Shown one piece after another: positions 1-8,337 of a stretch of DNA of 64,000 bases (positions are counted from its first letter, which is position 1; every line of letters starts with the position of its first letter). The notes under the pieces were generated by a model. The model made no database searches. It saw only the letters and a list, made by a program, of their open reading frames with translations, and was not told where the DNA came from. Position numbers and translations under genes: made by a program. The stretch comes from JAGOTP01 sp964598725 (GTDB taxonomy: Bacteria > Patescibacteriota > Patescibacteriia > 2-12-FULL-60-25), in the NCBI GenBank assembly GCA_964598725.1, contig CAZRCW010000001.1:863722-927721 (forward strand). Direction: 5' to 3'.

Positions 1-1339
1 CCGATGGCGCACCCATGAGTGGGTCGCGGGCATCCCCTGTCTTTGGGAATGGAATGACTTCGCGGATGTTCGGCTCGTTGGCGAGAATCATGACAATGCG
101 GTCGATCCCAGGAGCCATGCCGCCGTGTGGTGGCGCACCGAATTCAAACGCTTCTAAGATATGGCCGAAACGCGCTTGAATCAGGTCATCTGGCAAGCCA
201 AGCAACTGGAAGATGCGGTTCTGCAATTCACGCTTGTGAATACGAATCGAGCCGGAGGACAATTCGTAGCCGTTCAAGACGAGGTCATACGAAGAGGCGC
301 GGACCTTCATCGGATCCGTTTCCAATAATTCAAGATCTTCCGGGTTCGGCATACAGAATGGATGGTGTGCCGCCTGGACTCCTCCTTCTTTATCCATTTC
401 GAACATTGGGAAATCAATGACCCAGCAGAACGCTAACTCGTTCGGATCTTCTTTATTTACACGAAGGTCTGGCTTGTCATTCCCGTACTTCTCCATCGAT
501 TCACGGTATGTGATGCGTGGGAATGGCACTTGTGTGATGTGTTTTTCCGGTGACACCTGCTTCACCATCTCAATCATCATCCGTTCGTTCAAAGCCAAGA
601 CATCCTCTTGCGTCACGAACGACATCTCAAGATCGAGCTGGGTGAACTCTGGCTGACGGTCTCCGCGTTGATCTTCATCACGGAAGCAGCGCGCGATCTG
701 GAAGTAGCGTTCTAAGCCACCAACCATACACAACTGCTTAAACTGCTGTGGCGACTGAGGCAGTACGTAGAACTGACCATCGTGCAAACGCGATGGGACG
801 AGATATTCGCGCGAACCCTCTGGCGTTCCTTTTGTGAGGATAGGGGTCTCGATCTCGAGAAAGCCTTCTGTGTGCAGGAACGTACGGAAAAATGAAATAA
901 CTTTATCTCGCAATTCAAGGTTACGCACCATGCGACGGCTGCGCAGATCGAGGTAGCGATGCTTTAAGCGAAGCTCTTCGTTAATGCCGAGTGTGTTCTC
1001 TAATTCAAATGGGAGTGGCTTCGAAGCGTTCAAGATTTCAACGCTCTTGGCCAGAACCTCGATCGTGCCGGTTGGAAGATCTGGATTAATCTGTTTTGCA
1101 CCGCGCTCTTTCACGAGACCTGTCACCTCAATGCAGTATTCGGCGCGAAGTTCTTGCATCGCGGCCTGAGAATCTTCGGACAATTCCGCTGGCACCAATA
1201 CGACCTGAGCGAGCCCCGAACGGTCGCGCATGTCCAAAAACGCCAATTTTCCCATGTCGCGGCGTGAGTGGATCCAACCTTTGAGCGTGACGGTTTGGCC
1301 GATCTGACCAACCGTGTCGCGAATCATCGTTCGTGGCAT
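1..1339 (-). CDS. aspS: Aspartyl-tRNA synthetase, 3' end cut by window edge
   Basis: Charges tRNA-Asp with aspartate in the cytoplasm. About 446 codons are visible. An N-terminal OB-fold anticodon-binding domain (WIHSRRDMGKLAFLDMRDR) is followed by a class II core: motif 2 FRDEDQRGDRQPEF at about residues 215-228 and motif 3 GMAPGIDRIVMIL at about 402-414. The GAD insertion of bacterial AspRS is missing: GNDKPDLR (about 286-293) is followed by WVIDFPMFE only about 13 residues later. The frame runs off the left edge just after GAPS, near the expected C-terminus, so the full protein should be about 470 aa against about 590 in E. coli. The start at 1339 lacks an SD. It is the last visible gene of a minus-strand cluster headed by asnS; a separate AsnRS argues that this enzyme is discriminating for tRNA-Asp. 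Confidence 0.95.
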   Translation of the reverse strand, partial: MPRTMIRDTVGQIGQTVTLKGWIHSRRDMGKLAFLDMRDRSGLAQVVLVPAELSEDSQAAMQELRAEYCIEVTGLVKERGAKQINPDLPTGTIEVLAKSVEILNASKPLPFELENTLGINEELRLKHRYLDLRSRRMVRNLELRDKVISFFRTFLHTEGFLEIETPILTKGTPEGSREYLVPSRLHDGQFYVLPQSPQQFKQLCMVGGLERYFQIARCFRDEDQRGDRQPEFTQLDLEMSFVTQEDVLALNERMMIEMVKQVSPEKHITQVPFPRITYRESMEKYGNDKPDLRVNKEDPNELAFCWVIDFPMFEMDKEGGVQAAHHPFCMPNPEDLELLETDPMKVRASSYDLVLNGYELSSGSIRIHKRELQNRIFQLLGLPDDLIQARFGHILEAFEFGAPPHGGMAPGIDRIVMILANEPNIREVIPFPKTGDARDPLMGAPS

Positions 1340-1405
1340 AAAAGAGAGATAAAAAGAATCTCCCCCATCTCACCATATGCGAGATTGGAGGGCAATTTTT
1401 TGGGT

Positions 1406-1675
1406 TTATTGAACTGATTGGGTACTACTGACGGTCGTCACAGGAGGCGTTGAGGTCACAGTTTCTAAGCTCCAACCATTCAACTGCCAGGCAAGAGATG
1501 GTTCACAGTTCGTCGTTTGGGTTTTGGCAGCACAAGCCTGGTAGCGCATGAATTCCTTCTGCGCGCGCTGCGTAATCACAAGCGGTAAGGCAACAAAAAT
1601 AACTAACGCAGCGACTCCGAGGGCGATCCAGAAGGTAATCCAACCGGTCGGAAGGGACGACGATGAGGCGTTCAT
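1406..1675 (-). CDS. Small single-pass membrane protein, unknown function
   Basis: An 89-residue protein not recognised as a named family. One strong transmembrane helix spans about residues 11-34 (FWIALGVAALVIFVALPLVI). A short soluble part follows with two cysteines about 10 residues apart (YQACAAKTQTTNCEP) and a Ser/Thr/Val-rich tail. The two cysteines could form a disulfide outside the membrane; that is inference. It starts 6 nt after the stop of the upstream membrane protein, so the two are probably co-transcribed, with aspS following. Confidence 0.7.
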   Translation of the reverse strand: MNASSSSLPTGWITFWIALGVAALVIFVALPLVITQRAQKEFMRYQACAAKTQTTNCEPSLAWQLNGWSLETVTSTPPVTTVSSTQSVQ

Positions 1676-1681
1676 ATAGGG

Positions 1682-2656
1682 TTAGTTTACCACAACTCCG
1701 CGGATGGTGTTTTCCAGATCTGCGTAGTGGATGACCTTGGTTGGGTTCAGCTTATCAACCCAGGCTAACTCCTTCGCCCGCGAAACCAGCAAGTACCGTT
1801 CATCCAACCACGCCTGCGGACGCCAACCTTTGATCTCGGAACGCAGCTGCTCACCAGAAAGAATCACCAACGATCCATCGGAGCTCAAGTAGGCCAACGT
1901 CGATGGACTCGGACTTGGTACCAAGCTCAAGATCATGGCCGGGTCTTGGGCAACCGTTGAACTTGTCCCCTGCTCGGTTAGACGAACCAAGAAACTCGGA
2001 CCTTGAAACTGTTCATCCAGCAACTCAGATTGCTTGGAGCGAACGAACCAAGCGCTTTTGCCTTGCACCGTGAGTGGAGCGAGTTCGTCGTCCAACACTT
2101 CGATCACCTGAATATCCCCGGAACGATCTACCGATAACAACGCGCGCTGATTGCGATACGCTACAATCGCCAAACGGCCGCTTGAGAACATGCCAACGAT
2201 CACCGGATCCTGCCATTTGGCTCCGCTCCTGGTACGTAACGGCACGTTCCAATTATCGCCTGTGATTTTCCACGGCGAACTCGTTACCGAATCGTTCGGC
2301 GGCGTCAGGATGATACCTTGGGTTTTCCATTGCTCCGGTCGAAAGCCCTCGGGTGTCGATTGCTTTGTCGCCGTACCCGCTCGATCTAACGAAACGATCT
2401 GCTCCTTAGCAACATCGGCCGAAGCAACTGCAACGAGCACTCGGGTCGTTGTAGGAATGCTGGCCGGTAAACGCGACGGGAGCTCTGGCTTCTGCTCGAC
2501 CGCAGGCTGTTCAGTTTGCGCAATTGTCCCCGTTGAAGGAGTTTTCGTTCCTAAATACAATTTCAATCCATAACCCGCGAAGACGACAAGCAATAGCAGC
2601 AAGCCCACAGGCAACACACCAACCGCTAAACAAGACACCGGACGCTTAGGGAGCAT
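1682..2656 (-). CDS. Membrane-anchored protein with beta-propeller-like ectodomain
   Basis: A 324-residue protein with an N-terminal hydrophobic helix at about residues 9-32, a Pro/Thr/Glu-rich linker to about residue 65, then a domain rich in short beta-strand repeats (GRLAIVAYRNQRALLSVDRSG, LAYLSSDGSLVILSGEQ, ERYLLVSRAKELAWVD). Alternating hydrophobic strands with Gly-Asp turns resemble WD/TolB-type propeller blades, but there is no strict signature. It is probably an extracytoplasmic anchored protein of unknown role. It lies 40 nt after asnS and 6 nt before the 89-residue membrane protein. Confidence 0.7.
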   Translation of the reverse strand: MLPKRPVSCLAVGVLPVGLLLLLVVFAGYGLKLYLGTKTPSTGTIAQTEQPAVEQKPELPSRLPASIPTTTRVLVAVASADVAKEQIVSLDRAGTATKQSTPEGFRPEQWKTQGIILTPPNDSVTSSPWKITGDNWNVPLRTRSGAKWQDPVIVGMFSSGRLAIVAYRNQRALLSVDRSGDIQVIEVLDDELAPLTVQGKSAWFVRSKQSELLDEQFQGPSFLVRLTEQGTSSTVAQDPAMILSLVPSPSPSTLAYLSSDGSLVILSGEQLRSEIKGWRPQAWLDERYLLVSRAKELAWVDKLNPTKVIHYADLENTIRGVVVN

Positions 2657-2696
2657 ACGGTGTCTAGTATATCACTCTTCGATTCGGCTTGTTTGA

Positions 2697-4019
2697 TTAT
2701 GGCTCCATGCGATTCAGCATGCGTGGGAACGGAATCGTTTCACGGATATGATGCATGCCACAGATCCAGCGCACCGTGCGTTCGAGACCGATGCCGAAAC
2801 CGCTGTGAGGGACGGTCCCGTAAAGGCGGGTGTTCAAGTACCACTCATACTGTTCGAGCGGATAGTTGTGATCGATGATTTCTTTTTTGAGCGTCGCGTA
2901 ATCCTCTTCACGCTGACTGCCGCCGATGATCTCACGACCTTCTTCTGGAGCGATGAGGTCGGCACAGCGGGCGCGGAGACGACCTTCACTGTCCGTAAAC
3001 CGCTTCATGTAGAACGACTTGATCTCGGCTGGGTAGTCTTCGATGAAAACGGGGACTTGGAACTTATTGCCGAGTGCAATTTCTTCTTCGGTCGACATGT
3101 CATCCATTTCATAGCCTGCAGCCGTGTAGGCTTCTTCGCTGATCAGCTTCTCGTCTTTCAAAATGCGCTTCGCTTCGATGTGCTTGAGGTGCACGAATGG
3201 TTCATTGACGAGCTTCTGCAAAATGGTCGTATCACGTTCTAAGATCTTCAATTCTTCCTGACACTGTTCGAGTACATCTTTGACGATGCGCTTCACCATC
3301 CGCTCCTGGACATCCATGTTCATCGTCTGGTCAAAGAAGGCCATTTCGGCATCCATCATCCAGAGCTCGGACAAGTGGTGACGTGTTTTGCTCTTCTCGG
3401 CACGGAAGACCGGACCGAAGTCAAAGACTTTTCCAAAGGCCATGATCCCCGCTTCACTGTAGAGCTGACCAGACTGAGACAGATACGCAGGCGTGTCATA
3501 ATAGTTTACGGTGAAGAGCTGAGTCGTATCTTCACAGCTCGTTGGCTGGATAATCGGCGCATCGAACCGGATGAAGCCCTCCTCATGAAAGAACTGCTCG
3601 ATCGAGAAGAAGACGCGGTCACGGATGCGCAGTACGGCCCAAGGCGTACGCGAACGCAAATATAGGTCACGCTTATCGAACAAGAATTCTGGTCCGTGTT
3701 CCTTCTTTCCAATTGGATACTCTTCGGCTTTTTGCAGGAGAGTGACTTTACTTACCTGAAGTTCGTAGACCCCTTCCTGTTTTGGATGCTTGGCGACCGT
3801 TCCTTCAAGCACAAGGGACGATTCGATCGTGGCCGCACTCGCCGCCTCCCAAGATGCTTCGTCTACCCCTTTTTTAGAAACCACGGCCTGCACGAAGCCA
3901 GAGCCATCGCGCATTTCAAGAAACACCAACGAACCGCTTGAACGGACATTAAACGACCAGCCTTTGATTTCAACCGTCTGCCCGACCAGTTCTGGGAACT
4001 GTTTGATGGAAGAGTGCAT
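2697..4019 (-). CDS. asnS: Asparaginyl-tRNA synthetase
   Basis: Ligates asparagine to tRNA-Asn. The 440-residue length is typical of the family. An N-terminal OB-fold (VEIKGWSFNVRSSGSLVFLEMRD) precedes the class II core with motif 2 FRAEKSKTRHHLSELWMMD and motif 3 GFGIGLERTVRWICG, then the AsnRS-typical ending ETIPFPRMLNRMEP. The start at 4019 has no SD. A TATATT box on the minus strand at 4029-4034 lies 9 nt upstream, so the mRNA is probably leaderless. It heads the cluster that continues through two membrane proteins to aspS. Having a dedicated AsnRS removes the need for GatCAB-dependent Asn-tRNA formation. Confidence 0.95.
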   Translation of the reverse strand: MHSSIKQFPELVGQTVEIKGWSFNVRSSGSLVFLEMRDGSGFVQAVVSKKGVDEASWEAASAATIESSLVLEGTVAKHPKQEGVYELQVSKVTLLQKAEEYPIGKKEHGPEFLFDKRDLYLRSRTPWAVLRIRDRVFFSIEQFFHEEGFIRFDAPIIQPTSCEDTTQLFTVNYYDTPAYLSQSGQLYSEAGIMAFGKVFDFGPVFRAEKSKTRHHLSELWMMDAEMAFFDQTMNMDVQERMVKRIVKDVLEQCQEELKILERDTTILQKLVNEPFVHLKHIEAKRILKDEKLISEEAYTAAGYEMDDMSTEEEIALGNKFQVPVFIEDYPAEIKSFYMKRFTDSEGRLRARCADLIAPEEGREIIGGSQREEDYATLKKEIIDHNYPLEQYEWYLNTRLYGTVPHSGFGIGLERTVRWICGMHHIRETIPFPRMLNRMEP

Positions 4020-4071
4020 AACGGAGCCAATATAACGGGGAAAAGGGTGCGGGTAAAGAGGCGACGGTAAA

Positions 4072-4100
4072 TTGACAGACTAGTAATAATTTGATACTAA
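4072..4100 (+). promoter_or_regulatory. Cassette promoter upstream of 4122 gene
   Basis: TTGACA (4072-4077), a 17-nt spacer and an extended -10 TGA-TACTAA (4092-4100). It points at the GC-rich gene starting at 4122, leaving a leader of about 15 nt that includes a near-perfect SD. Confidence 0.7.
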
Positions 4101-4121
4101 ATCGGCGAAGGAGGTGACGGT

Positions 4122-4505
4122 ATGTCATCACGATCGATCGGTCATGTACTGAGTTTGGCACTACTGGAAGAAGATCGCCCCTGTATCTTCTACACGGTGA
4201 TCGGCCTCGTCGGTGTCGACCAACCCGCTGATAGCGACGGAAGCTGCCTGGGCACGATCTGCGAGGCGATGAACTTCGCCCGTGCGAGGAGCGGCAACGC
4301 GCAAGTGCTCATCAACTGCACCGCCGAGACTATGCCCTCGCTCAAGAGCAGGATCAGCTGGCTGAAGCAGACCCTGCACGAGCTGTGCGAGGCCTTCGCC
4401 GACGAGCAGGGCCAGTTCACCTTCAGCGAGTTCAAGCCGATCGGCGGCGACGAGGCGCCACAGATCGCCTTCAGTATCACCTGGACGCGCAAGCAGCCGG
4501 CGTAG
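4122..4505 (+). CDS. Hypothetical cassette protein
   Basis: A 127-residue soluble protein that I do not recognise. It has no signal peptide or membrane segment. A mixed alpha/beta pattern is suggested, including CEAMNFARARSGNAQVLINC and a C-terminal strand-rich part ending FSITWTRKQPA. The start at 4122 is fixed by an excellent SD (GGAGGTGA) 6 nt upstream. The gene stands alone with its own promoter and 3' hairpins. Its GC-rich codon use differs from that of the neighbouring synthetase genes, which suggests horizontal acquisition. Confidence 0.75.
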   Translation: MSSRSIGHVLSLALLEEDRPCIFYTVIGLVGVDQPADSDGSCLGTICEAMNFARARSGNAQVLINCTAETMPSLKSRISWLKQTLHELCEAFADEQGQFTFSEFKPIGGDEAPQIAFSITWTRKQPA

Positions 4506-4521
4506 TCCACCACTCCAACCC

Positions 4522-4562
4522 ACCCGCCACACGGACCCTCCGTTGGCGGGTCGTGTGTTTTT
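4522..4562 (+). terminator. Terminator with possible pseudoknot
   Basis: CCCGCC (4523-4528) pairs with GGCGGG (4545-4550). ACACG (4529-4533), inside that loop, can pair with CGTGT (4552-4556), giving an H-type pseudoknot. An alternative internal hairpin ACGGA/TCCGT also exists. A short run of U follows, so this is probably the end of the 4122 transcript. Confidence 0.6.
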
Positions 4563-4659
4563 ATACAACGTCCTCGTGCCAGATCTTATCCGAGATCTGA
4601 TCCAAGGACGTACGAGAATCCCTAAGGAGATAAGGAAACGGATTCTCGAACGGAGAACG

Positions 4660-5532
4660 TCACTCGTTCTCGAGACGAAGGGTGACGCAGGCCTCGTCGT
4701 CGGCGAGGGTGCGAATGATCACCTGCGCCGTCAGCATGGGCAGGCCGCAGAACAGGCCATGATCGATCACCTCACGCCAAAAGCGCAGCGTACCGAGAGC
4801 CCCAATCCCGGCTGGGAAGAGGTACTCCGTCGGCGGCGCAAACTGCTTGGAAAGATGGGAAGCCCGCCCCTCCCGCAGGTAGCGCTCCAACGCCAGTCGT
4901 AACCGGCCGACGATGAAGCACTGCCGAGGATTGAAGGTCGTGCCACACACGAGCACGAGCGCTTCATCGCTCCCCTCCTTGTCGGGCGAAGCGACGAGCT
5001 GATCGAGCCGCAGCTTGACCAGCTCCTCCGGCTTCATCCGGCTCACGAAGAGCAGGAAAAGCATCGCGTGGACGCGGAGCGTGTCGGCATCGTCTGTCCG
5101 CGGGAACGCGAGCAGCCGATCGATCTCCGCATCCGTCAGCGACGGGCTTACAGACCGTCCTCTGGCGGGAGGCGCGAGGTAGGGATCCTTGTCCTTCGAC
5201 AATGGATGTTGGGAAAGGTAGCCCGACCACAGCAGGAAGTCGTAGAAAGACCTCGCCGCTTGGTAACGCTGTTCCTTCTGCTCACGCGTGAGCGAGCGTG
5301 GGTCGTTACACCAGGCATGCACATGCGCCGCGCGTACCTCGGCGAAACCAAGCACGAGCAGTCGCAGGTATCGCAGGAACGAAGTGAGTTCGTCCTGATG
5401 GGCGATCGCCACGGCAGGCTGGAGCCCACCCTCGTCCATCGCCCAAGTTGCGTACTCCGCCAGGACATCGGCCGCACCGACCGGCGGACCTTCCTCTTCC
5501 AATGCCGCCACCGAACCAATCACAGCTTTCAT
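4660..5532 (-). CDS. Tyrosine-recombinase-like protein, catalytically degenerate
   Basis: A 290-residue protein with the two-domain plan of phage integrases. The N-terminal core-binding-like helical domain covers about residues 20-105 (ARSFYDFLLWSGYLSQHPL). The C-terminal domain includes LLFVSRMKPEELVKLRLDQL, matching the segment that carries the first catalytic Arg, and EYLFPAGIGALGTLRFWREV. The Arg position reads Lys, and no HxxR or C-terminal nucleophilic Tyr is visible. SD GGAGGA lies ahead of the start at 5532. It follows a paralogue at 5673-6434 that shares the YLFP...GAL...FWREV block. It may be a DNA-binding remnant or regulator rather than an active recombinase; GC-rich cassette coding. 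Confidence 0.75.
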   Translation of the reverse strand: MKAVIGSVAALEEEGPPVGAADVLAEYATWAMDEGGLQPAVAIAHQDELTSFLRYLRLLVLGFAEVRAAHVHAWCNDPRSLTREQKEQRYQAARSFYDFLLWSGYLSQHPLSKDKDPYLAPPARGRSVSPSLTDAEIDRLLAFPRTDDADTLRVHAMLFLLFVSRMKPEELVKLRLDQLVASPDKEGSDEALVLVCGTTFNPRQCFIVGRLRLALERYLREGRASHLSKQFAPPTEYLFPAGIGALGTLRFWREVIDHGLFCGLPMLTAQVIIRTLADDEACVTLRLENE

Positions 5533-5672
5533 CAGAAGTTCCTCCGAGTGAGTGATGAAAAAAGGCCGGCCTATTTTTTAACATGTCTTCAAGAAAAAAC
5601 CAATATTTCCTAAAAATCGAACAGCGGGTGGTGGACCGCAAGAAATGCTGTCCGACCCACCCGCTGGAGTAG

Positions 5673-6434
5673 CTACCTGTGATACAGCGCCTGCCGCATC
5701 CCGGTTCCGCTGAAGGTCGTTCGCAGACCACGCGTTCCAGCGTAGTAGCGGACTTCCCTCCAGAACTCATGCGGCCCAAGCGGCAAGAGCGCGCCGGCCG
5801 CAACTGGAAAGAGGTAGGGTGACTTCCCGCCGCCCACGATCATTGGACGAGCCACCTTCAGATAGCGCTCGACCTCGGACCATAGCGCTTCGCCGATGGG
5901 CGACACGTCCGAACCATCGCTCCCGTGGCAAATCGTCTTTTGCTCAGGCTGAATACAGTCGAGTCGAGCCAAACGGACCTGATCGATGTCGAGCCCAAAG
6001 TTCTTCACGAGGAGCAGCATCAACCGGATCCGCACGGATCGCACATCGGTCAGACCTTCGTCTGGAGCGAGCAGCTGCGTGAAGTACTCCACCGAGACTT
6101 CCAGCGCCTTGCGAGAACGAGCCGCTGCTTTCCGCGCACCACCAAACGGATTGCGTTCGATAGTGCCATTCGACTCGAGGAACTGGAGGAGTGCACTGAC
6201 TGTCCTCGCGCAAACCCCTCTCCAGTTCGGCCCGGAACGCCTCAGGGGCTCTGTCGCCCGCCAAGCATTGATCTCCGTTGAAGTAAGGTCCATCAACGGG
6301 CAAGGGTTTCGCTCCAGGTACCGGCCGAAATCGACAAGTATCCGCCGTTGGAGCTCGATGACCACCGTATCGACTTTTTTCTCCGCCTGGCTGGCGGAGA
6401 ACGCTTCGACCCACCTATTCCAGTCTTGATTCAT
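5673..6434 (-). CDS. Second tyrosine-recombinase-like protein, degenerate
   Basis: A 253-residue paralogue of the downstream protein. It has an N-terminal SAM-like helical domain (about residues 1-100), then a catalytic-domain-like part with LLLVKNFGLDIDQVRLARLD, where the conserved Arg is Asp, and PYLFPVAAGALLPLGPHEFWREV. The C-terminus SGTGMRQALYHR resembles the HxxR box but lacks its His, and the chain stops before any Tyr nucleophile. SD GAGGTGAG precedes the start at 6434. It is separated from its paralogue by 140 nt. Both appear to be transcribed from an extended -10 promoter at 6526-6534. Confidence 0.75.
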   Translation of the reverse strand: MNQDWNRWVEAFSASQAEKKVDTVVIELQRRILVDFGRYLERNPCPLMDLTSTEINAWRATEPLRRSGPNWRGVCARTVSALLQFLESNGTIERNPFGGARKAAARSRKALEVSVEYFTQLLAPDEGLTDVRSVRIRLMLLLVKNFGLDIDQVRLARLDCIQPEQKTICHGSDGSDVSPIGEALWSEVERYLKVARPMIVGGGKSPYLFPVAAGALLPLGPHEFWREVRYYAGTRGLRTTFSGTGMRQALYHR

Positions 6435-6525
6435 GCCTCACCTCGAACAAATAGAGACACGCGAAACGCGCGTGCAACGTGAAAGATCCGGCCAGACTCT
6501 ACCGAATCTGCTCGAAAAACACAAT

Positions 6526-6534
6526 ATTATATCA
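6526..6534 (-). promoter_or_regulatory. Extended -10 promoter for the recombinase-like pair
   Basis: On the minus strand TGA-TATAAT (plus 6526-6534) lies about 95 nt upstream of the start at 6434. No good -35 is visible. The leader contains a hairpin CACGCG/CGCGTG. The promoter lies just beyond the 3' end of the TPM-domain gene. Confidence 0.5.
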
Positions 6535-6540
6535 AAATCC

Positions 6541-7359
6541 CTACCAGCTCCCGCTCGCTCCTCCCCCGCCCGATTTTCCGCCTCCAAACGAGCTTTTTGA
6601 AGAAGAGCTGGAAGATGAACGATTGCTTGAACGACTTGAGGAACTGCTTGAGAAAAGAGAATCTTTCTGTCGGGGACGAGAAGAGGTCATCGTTGGCTTC
6701 ACATTCTTCAATCGCCCCGCCATCTCTTTCCAGTCCTTTTCAAACTCTTTATCAAATTTACTCGATGAACGAAACGCGAAATAGCAGATCACGCCCATAA
6801 GTCCGAACATCCCGACGAGAAAGGCGATTCCCACCCACAGGCCTGAAGACGACTTCTGTATCGGAGGATCTTCATTTGTTTCAAGGATCGTCTGCATCTG
6901 ATCCGTCATCTGGATAACTGCCTCCTCCATTTTGCTATCTTGCAGCAAAGGTTTTGCATTCGAAATAATCTGTGCACTCCGAGCATCGGTCAGTCTTCCC
7001 TCCAAGCCATAGCCGACTTCGATCCGCAGCTTCTTATCTTGAACAGCCACCAATAATAAAGCTCCGTTGTCTTTATCTTTTTTTCCAATCCCCCACTCTT
7101 CAAATAGCTTCGTTGCATACGTCTCAACCGTTTCGTCCTGTGTTGTTGAAATGGTTACCACCGCTATCTCCTGTTGCGTTTTTTGTTCAAACGCGGCGAG
7201 CTTCGCTTCCAGCTGCGTCTCTGTTTGAGGTGACAGGATGCCTGCATAATCATTCACATAGCCGTCAGGCGTTCCCGGAGATGTGTAGGCGTGAGCGATC
7301 GATCCGGCTCCAAACAAACCTAGTGAAACCAAGATAACGGCAAAAAAAGAACGATACAT
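6541..7359 (-). CDS. TPM-domain membrane protein
   Basis: A 272-residue protein with signal peptide MYRSFFAVILVSLGLFG...AHA, a TPM domain at about residues 25-150 (YVNDYAGILSPQTETQLEAK, WGIGKKDKDNGALLLVAV, RIEVGYGLEGRLTDARS), a transmembrane helix at about 175-195, and a low-complexity Ser tail ending in a Gly-rich stretch, GGGGASGSW, typical of the YgcG group. TPM proteins are surface or periplasmic, and some have phosphatase activity; the role here is unknown. I chose the internal start 7359 because the signal peptide begins there; TATACT on the minus strand (7372-7377) lies 12 nt upstream, suggesting a near-leaderless mRNA. Confidence 0.85.
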   Translation of the reverse strand: MYRSFFAVILVSLGLFGAGSIAHAYTSPGTPDGYVNDYAGILSPQTETQLEAKLAAFEQKTQQEIAVVTISTTQDETVETYATKLFEEWGIGKKDKDNGALLLVAVQDKKLRIEVGYGLEGRLTDARSAQIISNAKPLLQDSKMEEAVIQMTDQMQTILETNEDPPIQKSSSGLWVGIAFLVGMFGLMGVICYFAFRSSSKFDKEFEKDWKEMAGRLKNVKPTMTSSRPRQKDSLFSSSSSSRSSNRSSSSSSSKSSFGGGKSGGGGASGSW

Positions 7360-7424
7360 AAAGATGGTCCCAGTATACCGGAAAAGAAAAATCCCCAGTA
7401 CCGCGCGGTATAGGGAATTTTTCA

Positions 7425-7511
7425 TGGTGGGCGAGGAGAGACTTGAACTCTCATACCCTTGCGGGTGCTACCACCTCAAGGTAGTGCGTCTGCCAATTTC
7501 GCCACTCGCCC
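7425..7511 (-). tRNA. tRNA-Leu (GAG)
   Basis: A complete class II tRNA of 87 nt including an encoded CCA. The acceptor GGGCGAG pairs with CTCGCCC, and the anticodon stem CTACC/GGTAG encloses loop TTGAGGT with anticodon GAG. A long variable arm and a T arm with TTCAAGT loop are present. Confidence 0.93.
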
Positions 7512-7574
7512 GAGTGGTCTTGAATTGTGGCCGTATACTAACGAAACGACGTCGCCGAGTCAACAAGACTCAAA

Positions 7575-7614
7575 CGCCCGCCTCTACGACCAGGGAGGGC
7601 GCGTGAGGCGGGCG
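7575..7614 (-). terminator. Strong hairpin after the 7644 gene
   Basis: CGCCCGCCTC (plus 7575-7584) and GAGGCGGGCG (7605-7614) form a 10-bp stem. On the minus strand it is followed by TTTGAGTCTT, a weak U-rich tail. It lies 30 nt past the stop of the 7644-8108 gene. Confidence 0.55.
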
Positions 7615-7643
7615 GAGAAGAAGCTGGTAAGCGCACCAGTCGA

Positions 7644-8108
7644 TCATGGGGGCGCCGTGTTCGGATTGCTCGTGTACCCAGTCGGAGCATCCTCCTGCGG
7701 GAACGAAGGTGGCATGAGCAGTGCGAGCCCGGCATCGCTTCCGCTCGGCAGCGGGAACGAGCAGCTCGAGATCGAGGCATCAATCCGGTGGAACGAGTTC
7801 TCGAACGTTTCCGTCGATCGCTCGCGGTAAGCCGCACAGAACGAGCAGATCGCTCCGAGGAGCGTGAGCAGGGCAACCGCCTTCAGCGTCGCCAGTGGAA
7901 TTACCTGGAAGACCAGGCGACCCCAGAAGCGTTCGCGAGATGACCAGCGATCCTCGAGCTGGCCCACGATCGTGTGCGTGCGGAACGCGCCCGCACCGAG
8001 GGTGATTCGCTCAGGAGTTCGACCGTCGATGATCAGCCTGAGCAGAAGCACCCATAAGCCGATACAGAGTCCGAACGCGAGACCTGTTTGACACAAGAAC
8101 AGTTCCAT
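7644..8108 (-). CDS. Small polytopic membrane protein, cassette gene
   Basis: A 154-residue protein of unknown family. One hydrophobic helix is near the N-terminus (GLAFGLCIGLWVLLLRLII) and a second is at about residues 75-95 (LATLKAVALLTLLGAICSFC). A soluble Ser/Pro-rich tail follows. The start at 8108 is preceded by GAGAGGAGG, a clear SD, which decides against the longer frame starting at 8279. It lies 40 nt downstream of a 48-residue membrane protein and probably forms a two-gene cassette with it. Confidence 0.7.
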   Translation of the reverse strand: MELFLCQTGLAFGLCIGLWVLLLRLIIDGRTPERITLGAGAFRTHTIVGQLEDRWSSRERFWGRLVFQVIPLATLKAVALLTLLGAICSFCAAYRERSTETFENSFHRIDASISSCSFPLPSGSDAGLALLMPPSFPQEDAPTGYTSNPNTAPP

Positions 8109-8148
8109 CGGGACAGCCTCCTCTCTTGGGTCAGATGCGGAAGGGGGA

Positions 8149-8295
8149 CTACTTCTGAAATCCGCTATTTGGACCGGGGCTGTCCAGCAGCTCCCAGCCG
8201 AGAAACCACAGGCAGAAGCCGAGGCATGCGCCACCGACGACAGCCACCGCCTTGAGGAACGCGATACCCAGCGGCACAAGTTCGATGTTGATCAT
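8149..8295 (-). CDS. 48-residue single-pass membrane protein
   Basis: A tiny protein, mostly one hydrophobic helix (GIAFLKAVAVVGGACLGFCL), followed by a short polar tail. The start at 8295 is set by SD AGGAGGG 7 nt upstream. It lies directly downstream of the promoter at 8338-8366 and upstream of the 154-residue membrane protein. Function unknown. Confidence 0.65.
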   Translation of the reverse strand: MINIELVPLGIAFLKAVAVVGGACLGFCLWFLGWELLDSPGPNSGFQK

Positions 8296-8337
8296 CGAAG
8301 AACCCTCCTTGTCGAGCGACGCGCTCGATGTAGCGCT

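Noticed and set aside
2748..3242. 164-codon plus-strand frame inside asnS
   Set aside because: Antisense shadow of the clear AsnRS reading frame.
5306..5803. 165-codon minus-strand frame bridging the two recombinase-like genes
   Set aside because: Out of frame with both SD-led genes and lacks any integrase pattern.
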